This document shows, piece by piece, positions 1 through 4,874 of a DNA stretch of 52,392 nucleotides (its first letter is position 1; every line of letters begins with the position of its first letter). The stretch covers positions 1-52,392 of the forward strand of contig NZ_QXEV01000011.1 in NCBI RefSeq assembly GCF_003550015.1. Direction: 5' to 3'. Under the pieces are notes generated by a model. It did no database searches, had not been told where the DNA came from, and worked only from the letters and a program-made list of their open reading frames with translations. Origin of the DNA: Anaeroplasma bactoclasticum. GTDB lineage: Bacteria; Bacillota_I; Bacilli_A; Acholeplasmatales; Anaeroplasmataceae. Position numbers and translations under genes: made by a program.

Positions 1-180
1 GACTTATCTAGCTATAGCCTAATCATCCACTGCGGTGGTTGTATGCTAAATGATAAGGAAATAGAATCTAGAATGCTTATGGCCAAAAAAGCCAATATCC
101 CATTTACAAATTATGGTACATCTATTGCTCATATGAATGGAATATTAAATAGAAGTATAAAACCTATTTATAAGGATTAG
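1..180 (+). CDS. hydF: [FeFe]-hydrogenase H-cluster maturation GTPase HydF, C-terminal fragment
   Basis: This open frame enters from the left edge and ends at TAG 178-180, leaving 59 residues. It contains IIHCGGCMLN followed by PFTNYGTSIAHMNGIL. These match the C-terminal metal-cluster domain of HydF, in which conserved cysteines (the CGGC pair is visible here) hold the [4Fe-4S] cluster that carries the 2Fe precursor to hydrogenase. The N-terminal GTPase domain lies outside the window. If the assignment is right, the organism builds an [FeFe]-hydrogenase and evolves or consumes H2, in keeping with the AdhE further right. A strong hairpin terminator follows 5 bases after the stop, so this is the end of its operon. 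Confidence 0.85.
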   Translation, partial: DLSSYSLIIHCGGCMLNDKEIESRMLMAKKANIPFTNYGTSIAHMNGILNRSIKPIYKD

Positions 181-185
181 AACTT

Positions 186-214
186 GTGGAACATTTTTGT
201 TCCACTTTTCTTTT
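186..214 (+). terminator. Intrinsic terminator after hydF
   Basis: Stem GTGGAAC / GTTCCAC (186-192 with 199-205) around a six-base loop, followed by TTTTCTTTT. It closes the hydF transcript. The same stem sequence recurs in the terminator at 2767. Confidence 0.85.
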
Positions 215-308
215 ACTTGTAAATTCCAATTAATTATTCCATTATAACTTCATAAAAAATATTTGTAAAAGAAGATTATTTAAAAAAATAGTTATTTTCA
301 TCTTGTTA

Positions 309-317
309 TGATATAAT
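309..317 (+). promoter_or_regulatory. Extended -10 promoter
   Basis: TG-A-TATAAT, an extended -10 element with no good -35, sits 24 bases before the start at 341. The same TGnTATAAT form recurs before many genes in this window. Confidence 0.55.
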
Positions 318-340
318 CTAATTCGAAGGTGGGAGATATT

Positions 341-811
341 ATGGATTTAATTGCTGAGATTATTTTTGGAATTCTTGAGCTATTGGATTGTCTTGGACCA
401 GTATGTTGTGAAATTGGTAAAATGGAAGCAAATCCAGAATCAAGAAAAAGAATTAAAATTTTTATACACATCCTTTTAGTTATACTTATAGCAGTATTAA
501 TAACAATTTCATTAGTTTATAGAAAAGGTATTTTTAGTATAGTTTCTGTATCTTATTTATGCTATGTTTCCTTATCTTATTATTTAATCTTTTTCTTTAG
601 AGAAATAATGTATAGACCTAGGGTAATTCCTTATGTTTTATGGCCATTAAGAATATTAAAATATGCCTTTGCAATTGCATTAATTGTTATGGCAAATCTA
701 TTATTAACTAATCCTTATGCTAAGGGATGGTTAATTGGTGGTGCAAGTGTAGCATTATTCTTTTATGTATGTATAGATATCCATAGAATTGCAAGATTCT
801 TTCAGGAGTAA
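341..811 (+). CDS. Small integral membrane protein of unknown function
   Basis: The start is the ATG at 341, 6 bases after AAGGTGGGA (326-334); a GTG 12 bases upstream overlaps that ribosome-binding site and is unlikely. The 156 residues begin with an acidic amphipathic stretch containing two adjacent cysteines (GPVCCEIG). Four hydrophobic segments follow at about residues 40-57, 61-85, 105-120 and 126-145, with basic residues between them (ESRKRIKIF, YRPR). I recognise no domain. It is monocistronic, between the hydF terminator and the structured locus at 815-1280. A role linked to that locus is possible only by proximity. Confidence 0.7.
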   Translation: MDLIAEIIFGILELLDCLGPVCCEIGKMEANPESRKRIKIFIHILLVILIAVLITISLVYRKGIFSIVSVSYLCYVSLSYYLIFFFREIMYRPRVIPYVLWPLRILKYAFAIALIVMANLLLTNPYAKGWLIGGASVALFFYVCIDIHRIARFFQE

Positions 812-821
812 TAATCACTTA

Positions 822-849
822 TTGAATATATACAAAAATATGCTATACT
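822..849 (+). promoter_or_regulatory. Promoter of short RNA copy A
   Basis: TTGAAT (822-827), 16-base spacer, TATACT (844-849) with a TGC extension just before the -10. It is nearly identical to the promoter at 952-979, exactly 130 bases downstream. Confidence 0.7.
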
Positions 850-855
850 ATAAGT

Positions 856-920
856 GTCTACGGAGACAACTTTAAGTTAAGAAAAGCGAAAAGGGATGAC
901 TGCAATCATCCCTTTTCTCA
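856..920 (+). ncRNA. Candidate antitoxin-like short RNA, copy A
   Basis: A promoter is followed about 65 bases later by a 12-bp hairpin (888-899 with 906-917, loop CTGCAA), with no start codon or ribosome-binding site between them. That predicts an RNA of about 62-65 nt. Its 5' part has GGAGACAAC and then ACAACTTTAAGTTAAGA (866-882). The latter repeats 1060-1076 with one difference, so this RNA can pair over 17 bp, one of them G-U, with the minus-strand toxin transcript made across 1060-1076. I infer a regulatory RNA acting on the toxin mRNA. The transcript ends are estimates. Confidence 0.55.
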
Positions 921-951
921 TTAGCGAGGACAAAAGTTTAATGGTTTCTTA

Positions 952-979
952 TTGAATAAATATAAAAATATGCTATACT
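952..979 (+). promoter_or_regulatory. Promoter of short RNA copy B
   Basis: TTGAAT (952-957), 16-base spacer, TATACT (974-979) preceded by TGC. Same layout as the promoter at 822. Confidence 0.7.
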
Positions 980-985
980 ATAATT

Positions 986-1050
986 GTCTTGAGGGACAAG
1001 TAGAGTTAAGAAAACGAAAAGGGATGACTGCAATCATCCCTTTTCTCATT
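986..1050 (+). ncRNA. Candidate antitoxin-like short RNA, copy B, convergent with the toxin mRNA
   Basis: This is the second copy of the 130-bp unit. Its 5' region (993-1014) has diverged from copy A, but it keeps GTTAAGAAAA and the same 12-bp hairpin (1016-1027 with 1034-1045). The hairpin is a near-perfect palindrome and also serves as terminator for the minus-strand toxin transcript, so the two RNAs would be fully complementary across it. RNA I and RNA II of the enterococcal par/Fst locus are arranged in this convergent way. No peptide is evident on the plus strand. Confidence 0.55.
1008..1050. terminator. Bidirectional hairpin terminator shared by short RNA B and toxin mRNA
   Basis: Stem GAAAAGGGATGA / TCATCCCTTTTC (1016-1027, 1034-1045). 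On the minus strand it is followed by CGTTTTCTT, a good U-tract; on the plus strand by TCATTTT, a weaker one. Confidence 0.65.
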
Positions 1051-1082
1051 TTGGAAGAAACAACTTCAAGTTAAGATCCTAT

Positions 1083-1154
1083 CTATCGATAGTTCTTCTT
1101 ATTCATGATAATGAGTAATTCCATTATCACAATAAGAATTATTAGGTAATCCAC
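1083..1154 (-). CDS. Small hydrophobic peptide, candidate type I toxin
   Basis: This 23-residue ORF starts at GTG 1154-1152, with a perfect AGGAGG (1166-1161) six bases upstream and an in-frame TAG just before the start, so it cannot extend. The peptide begins VDYLIILIVIMELLIIM and ends NKKNYR: one short membrane-spanning stretch and a basic tail, as in type I toxins such as Ibs or Fst. I see no clear homology to any one of them. The GTG is buried in an 8-bp hairpin (TATTAGGT / ACCTAATA, 1160-1153 with 1147-1140). The coding region holds a second hairpin (1093-1100 with 1131-1138; 1106-1113 with 1122-1129). Both would limit translation. Toxicity is inferred. Confidence 0.6.
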   Translation of the reverse strand: MDYLIILIVIMELLIIMNKKNYR

Positions 1155-1164
1155 CTAATACCTC

Positions 1165-1203
1165 CTAACTACCCGTTGTTTCCTCCGAGTAGAAGTTTAA
1201 CAT
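1165..1203 (-). CDS. Leader peptide ORF coupled to the hydrophobic peptide
   Basis: ATG at 1203-1201 is preceded by AGGAGGAG (1219-1212) at 8-10 bases and encodes MLNFYSEETTGS. Its TAG (1167-1165) overlaps the first base pair of the AGGAGG that serves the downstream peptide. A ribosome ending here would sit on and open the next start region. That is the logic of the mok leader and hok, where toxin translation depends on leader translation. The leader sequence itself looks unremarkable, so the act of translation is probably what matters. Confidence 0.5.
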   Translation of the reverse strand: MLNFYSEETTGS

Positions 1204-1227
1204 TCTGTTGTCTCCTCCTAAAATGAA

Positions 1228-1242
1228 CCATAAAAATATGGC
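1228..1242 (-). other. 5'-terminal stem-loop of the toxin transcript
   Basis: On the minus strand CCATA / TATGG flanks a four-base loop right at the predicted 5' end. Stable 5' hairpins of this kind protect type I toxin mRNAs; the protective role here is inferred. Confidence 0.4.
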
Positions 1243-1248
1243 AATATA

Positions 1249-1277
1249 ATCATACCATTTTTATAGTATGCATTCAA
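1249..1277 (-). promoter_or_regulatory. Promoter of the toxin transcript
   Basis: Minus strand TTGAAT (1277-1272), exactly 17-base spacer, TATGAT (1254-1249). Transcription would start near 1242 and run left to the hairpin at 1045-1016, giving an RNA of about 235 nt. Confidence 0.65.
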
Positions 1278-1295
1278 TAATATATTGTAGATTTG

Positions 1296-1324
1296 TTGAT
1301 TATTTATATTAAAAATGATATATT
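1296..1324 (+). promoter_or_regulatory. Promoter of the HTH-acetyltransferase gene
   Basis: TTGATT (1296-1301), 17-base spacer, TATATT (1319-1324). The predicted transcript starts around 1331, so the leader is very short. This supports the ATG at 1348 over the one at 1333. Confidence 0.55.
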
Positions 1325-1347
1325 GTTAATATATGGAAGGATTTAAT

Positions 1348-2226
1348 ATGGAAAATAAATTTGGTGAAAAAATAAAAGAAATTAGAAAGAAAACAGGTTT
1401 AAATCAAGATGAGTTTGCAAAAGAATTAGGCTATACATCTAGATCTACAATTAATAAGATAGAAAAAGGCGTTAATGATATGAGCCAAGATAAGCTTGAA
1501 TTATTAATTCGTAAGTTTGATGTTGATGTAAACGAGTTATTTGACTCTTTAGTAAAAGATTCTAGTTCTCCTATTATAGATGAAAAGGGAATCAGAAATA
1601 TCAAAGTACCTGACCCCAATTATACATACCCTAAGGCTGGAATTTATAATATGAAAAATATAAAACCAACAATTACAAGGAGTAATATTATTGTTGGTGA
1701 TTATTCCTATTATAGTGGTAAGGATTTTGAAGCAAGAGTAACTCATCATTATGAATTTTTAGGTGACAAATTAATTATTGGTAAGTTTTGTCAAATTGGT
1801 AATAATATTGAATTCATTATGAATGGAGCAAATCATCAAATGAATGCAGCAACTACATTTCCATTTTATGTAATGGATGGTTGGAAACAAGAGTCTCCCA
1901 AAATATCTGATTTACCATTTAAAGGGGATACTATCGTTGGTAATGATTGCTGGATTGGGCAAAATGTTACAGTTTTACCTGGAGTTCATATTGGTAATGG
2001 GGTAATTATAGGTGCTGATTCTGTTGTGACAAAAGATTTACCAGCATATTCTATATGTTGTGGTAATCCATGTAGAGTAAAGAAAATGAGATTTAGTGAT
2101 GATATTATTAAAATCTTAGAAGAACTAAAATGGTGGGATAAAAGTGTAGATGAAATCCAAAAGATTATTCCTATCATTACAAAGGCAAATCCTACTAAAG
2201 AAGAATTAGAAGCATTATTAAAATAG
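1348..2226 (+). CDS. XRE-type HTH fused to a hexapeptide-repeat (Vat/CatB-like) acetyltransferase
   Basis: The 292-residue protein starts at ATG 1348, 7 bases after GGAAGG. Residues 5-62 are an XRE/Cro-type helix-turn-helix (KIKEIRKKTGLNQDEFAKEL, then the recognition region around SRSTINKIEKG). Residues 95-290 are a left-handed beta-helix acetyltransferase of the streptogramin/chloramphenicol type-B family, showing GDYSYYSG, a catalytic-type His in GANHQMN (H163), WIGQNVTVLPGV and GNPCRV. Such enzymes move acetyl from acetyl-CoA to a hydroxyl of an antibiotic or sugar. Related family members normally lack the DNA-binding domain. The NUDIX gene follows 8 bases later, so the two are an operon. 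Autoregulation and an antibiotic substrate are both guesses. Confidence 0.85.
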   Translation: MENKFGEKIKEIRKKTGLNQDEFAKELGYTSRSTINKIEKGVNDMSQDKLELLIRKFDVDVNELFDSLVKDSSSPIIDEKGIRNIKVPDPNYTYPKAGIYNMKNIKPTITRSNIIVGDYSYYSGKDFEARVTHHYEFLGDKLIIGKFCQIGNNIEFIMNGANHQMNAATTFPFYVMDGWKQESPKISDLPFKGDTIVGNDCWIGQNVTVLPGVHIGNGVIIGADSVVTKDLPAYSICCGNPCRVKKMRFSDDIIKILEELKWWDKSVDEIQKIIPIITKANPTKEELEALLK

Positions 2227-2234
2227 GTGGTTGT

Positions 2235-2762
2235 ATGGAAATAGAAGAATTAAATATGAGCTTAGAAGATAATGAGTGGCCTTTTGAATATACTTCTCAT
2301 GATAGAACAATCGCTCGTGCGATTGTATATTTAGAGGATGATTTTTATTTTGTTAAGGTTGATAGAGATGATGATTTTGGTAAGGCATCCTATATCGAAA
2401 CCTCTGGCGGAGGAGTAGATATAGATGAGGCATTAGATTTAGCAATAAAAAGAGAATTAAGTGAAGAATTAGGGGTAGAAGTAAATATCATATCTAAAAT
2501 TGGTATTGTAAGTGATTATTACAATCAAATACATAGACATAATATTAATCATTATTTCTTATGCGAAATTAAATCCTTTGGGAATAAACATATGACAGAA
2601 GATGAAATTAATTTATGGCATTTATCTACTATTAAATTAAAATATGAAGAAGCTTTATCTTTATATGAAAAGAATAGAGATACTAAAATAGGTAGGCTCA
2701 TCGCAAATAGAGAAGTTCCTGTATTAAAGAAAGCAAAAGAGATTTTAGATAATATGAAGTAA
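2235..2762 (+). CDS. NUDIX hydrolase
   Basis: The 175-residue protein begins at ATG 2235, after GGTGG. It has a complete NUDIX box, Gx5Ex7REUxEExGU, starting at GGVDIDE and ending RELSEELGV (about residues 59-80). This is the Mg-binding catalytic loop-helix that hydrolyses nucleoside diphosphates linked to another group. The substrate cannot be read from the sequence. It is co-transcribed with the HTH-acetyltransferase and closed by the terminator at 2767. Confidence 0.85.
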   Translation: MEIEELNMSLEDNEWPFEYTSHDRTIARAIVYLEDDFYFVKVDRDDDFGKASYIETSGGGVDIDEALDLAIKRELSEELGVEVNIISKIGIVSDYYNQIHRHNINHYFLCEIKSFGNKHMTEDEINLWHLSTIKLKYEEALSLYEKNRDTKIGRLIANREVPVLKKAKEILDNMK

Positions 2763-2766
2763 AATT

Positions 2767-2789
2767 GTGGAACTAGTTCCACTTTTTTT
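2767..2789 (+). terminator. Intrinsic terminator after the NUDIX gene
   Basis: Perfect palindrome GTGGAACTAGTTCCAC followed by seven T. The stem is the same as that of the terminator at 186. Confidence 0.85.
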
Positions 2790-2797
2790 AATAATCG

Positions 2798-2806
2798 TGT
2801 TATAAT
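2798..2806 (+). promoter_or_regulatory. Extended -10 promoter
   Basis: TG-T-TATAAT, 32 bases before the start at 2839. GGAGG lies between them at 2822. Confidence 0.5.
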
Positions 2807-2838
2807 AAATAAAAATACGATGGAGGAAAAAATAAAAT

Positions 2839-3345
2839 ATGCAATACAATCAGGAGTATACTTTTCAATTTAGAGATTTACCTAGAGGGAAGGATGAATT
2901 ATTAAGAATTCCAGAAGCTTCTTTAGATAGTCCATTTAAAACTGCAGCTTTAGCATTACTTGTCCTTTGTACTTATAAGCTAAATAAAGAGGCTTGCTAT
3001 GAAATGCTAAATGTATTAAGAGGACCAGAACCATTATCTGTAATGGATAAGCAATTCTTACATGACCGTTTAAATGGTAAAGAATATAAGCCATATTCCT
3101 TCTTTAGAGGAGCTAGTGTAGATAATGGCTATACACCAGGAGTACCTTATACAATTACAGTAAGACAAAATCCATATTCATTTACAGAAGAAAACTATGC
3201 AGTATTATGGGTAAAATCTGTTGGAGCTGATTCAGAGCGTGAAATTAAATTAAGAAAAAAGCCATCTACAGGACAGTGGTTTATTAGAGACTTTGTATGC
3301 CTTGCAGATATAAGAATTCCAAAGGCAGAAGATCCTTGGGCATAA
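2839..3345 (+). CDS. Conserved hypothetical protein
   Basis: This 168-residue soluble protein has GGAGG upstream and its own promoter and terminator. The N-terminal part (YTFQFRDLPRGKDELLRIPE, then SPFKTAALALLVLCTY) looks helical. The C-terminal part (GVPYTITVRQNPYSF, REIKLRKKPSTGQWFIRDF) looks like beta strands, and the protein ends DIRIPKAEDPWA. I believe this type occurs widely in gut Firmicutes as an uncharacterised family, but I cannot assign a function. There is no signal peptide or membrane segment. Confidence 0.7.
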   Translation: MQYNQEYTFQFRDLPRGKDELLRIPEASLDSPFKTAALALLVLCTYKLNKEACYEMLNVLRGPEPLSVMDKQFLHDRLNGKEYKPYSFFRGASVDNGYTPGVPYTITVRQNPYSFTEENYAVLWVKSVGADSEREIKLRKKPSTGQWFIRDFVCLADIRIPKAEDPWA

Positions 3346-3357
3346 TTTATCGAATAA

Positions 3358-3387
3358 ATGGTGAAAATTCACCATTTTTTCTTTTTT
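3358..3387 (+). terminator. Intrinsic terminator
   Basis: ATGGTGAA / TTCACCAT stem followed by TTTTTTCTTTTTT. Confidence 0.85.
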
Positions 3388-3456
3388 GATTAATAAAATA
3401 ATGTTATAATGAAATATAAGATATTCATTTAAAATTATGAGTTATGAGGTGGTTTT

Positions 3457-4773
3457 GTGGAAGAAAAGCTATATTTAGAAGCTGAAAAGAAAGCCAATCT
3501 ATTTAATATATATTTCATGGGAATTATGGCAATAATTTCCATTATTGCATTCATATTAAATGAAATAGGAGTATTTAATTTAAATAAGAGTATAGTTCGT
3601 ATATCCTTATCCTGTGTAATTGTTTTTTTTCTTATTCCTGTTTTAGCTTATTTAATTGGTGAAAAAGCTTTAAAGAAGAATAATATATTAGAAAATAAAC
3701 ACTTCAAATGGTTTATTATTACCTCTGCCTTCTTTAGTATGTTAATACTATGTGTTGCCTTGTCTTTCCAGGCAGTATTAGTATTAGTATTTCCAACCTT
3801 GATGGCAGCCCAATATAAAAACCAAAAATTGATGACAATAATTATATTTATTGCATCGATGCTTATAATTATTTTATCTGTTTATGGTGCTTATTTATTT
3901 GGTATATATGATGCAAATTTATTAAAGCCATTAACGGAAGAAGAGGCTTCTATTTTTGAAAATAGAGTGAATATATTAAAAACGAATAGAGGCTGGATTA
4001 TATTACTTCATTATGTAATTCCAAGAATGCTCATTGTAGCTGCAATTGATTATATAGGACTCGCCATTGCGAAAAGAAATACCTTCATGGTAAATGAACA
4101 AATTATATTAAGCAAACAGGTACAAGATGAAATCTTAGCTAGATCTTCTATGCAAAATGGAGTAATTATGCATTTGGCAGATATTATTGAATCTAGAGAT
4201 TTAGAAACTGGGGAGCATATAAAAAGAACTAAGGAATATGTTTCTATATTAGTTAATGAAATGAAAAAGAAGGATAAATATAAGGATGTATTAACCGATA
4301 AGGTTTCTGAAATAATTATTAATGCTGCACCACTTCATGATATTGGTAAAATTGCTGTAAGTGATTTAATATTATGTAAAAAGGGGAAGCTTACAGATGA
4401 AGAATTTGAAAAAATGAAAATTCATACCGTTAAGGGTGGAGAAATCATTGATAATATATTAAATGATTTAGGCGATAAGGAATTCTTAGAGGTCGCATAT
4501 GATATTGCAATATCCCACCATGAAAAGTGGAATGGGCTTGGATATCCTTATGGATTAAAGGAAGAAAATATTCCACTTTCTGGTAGAATCATGGCAATAG
4601 CCGATGTATATGATGCTCTAACATCAGAAAGATGCTATAAAAAGGCTATGCCTCCTTTAGAGGCAGTAGATATTATATTAAAAGATAGTGGTACTCATTT
4701 TGACCCAAGCATTGTAGAAGTATTTAATAATGTTAAAGATAAATTTATTTCTATCGCAAGTAGTAAAGAATAA
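3457..4773 (+). CDS. Membrane-anchored HD-GYP c-di-GMP phosphodiesterase
   Basis: It starts at GTG 3457 (GAGGTGG upstream) and has 438 residues. The N-terminal 205 residues hold about six hydrophobic segments. The C-terminal part from about residue 230 is an HD-GYP domain: HxxR-type region GEHIKRTKEY, catalytic HD in PLHDIGK (H294-D295), HTVKGGEI, then HHEKWNGLGYP (H354-H355) carrying the GYP signature. Family members hydrolyse cyclic di-GMP to GMP with a bi- or trinuclear metal site. The membrane part presumably senses something outside or within the lipid bilayer. The next gene is a second c-di-GMP enzyme of a different type. Confidence 0.88.
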   Translation: MEEKLYLEAEKKANLFNIYFMGIMAIISIIAFILNEIGVFNLNKSIVRISLSCVIVFFLIPVLAYLIGEKALKKNNILENKHFKWFIITSAFFSMLILCVALSFQAVLVLVFPTLMAAQYKNQKLMTIIIFIASMLIIILSVYGAYLFGIYDANLLKPLTEEEASIFENRVNILKTNRGWIILLHYVIPRMLIVAAIDYIGLAIAKRNTFMVNEQIILSKQVQDEILARSSMQNGVIMHLADIIESRDLETGEHIKRTKEYVSILVNEMKKKDKYKDVLTDKVSEIIINAAPLHDIGKIAVSDLILCKKGKLTDEEFEKMKIHTVKGGEIIDNILNDLGDKEFLEVAYDIAISHHEKWNGLGYPYGLKEENIPLSGRIMAIADVYDALTSERCYKKAMPPLEAVDIILKDSGTHFDPSIVEVFNNVKDKFISIASSKE

Positions 4774-4874
4774 TACACTTGTTTCATTTAATTCATTTGT
4801 AATTGTTTATATTTTATTTTATAATGATATAGAGGTTATTACGATTTTTATAATAAATAAGGAAGGGCGATATT

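Noticed and set aside
880-1047. Minus-strand mini-ORFs through the repeated hairpins, reading MRKGMIAVIPFR
   Set aside because: They arise from the palindromic terminator stem, have no ribosome-binding site upstream, and the two copies end differently.
815-1280. CRISPR array or integron attC cassette
   Set aside because: Only two long units occur, with promoters inside them; there is no short-repeat/spacer pattern, and the GTTAA/ACAAC pieces do not fit the attC consensus RYYYAAC/GTTRRRY.
1431-2177. Minus-strand frames inside the HTH-acetyltransferase gene
   Set aside because: They are shadows of a well-supported plus-strand gene, lack ribosome-binding sites and have no recognisable domains.
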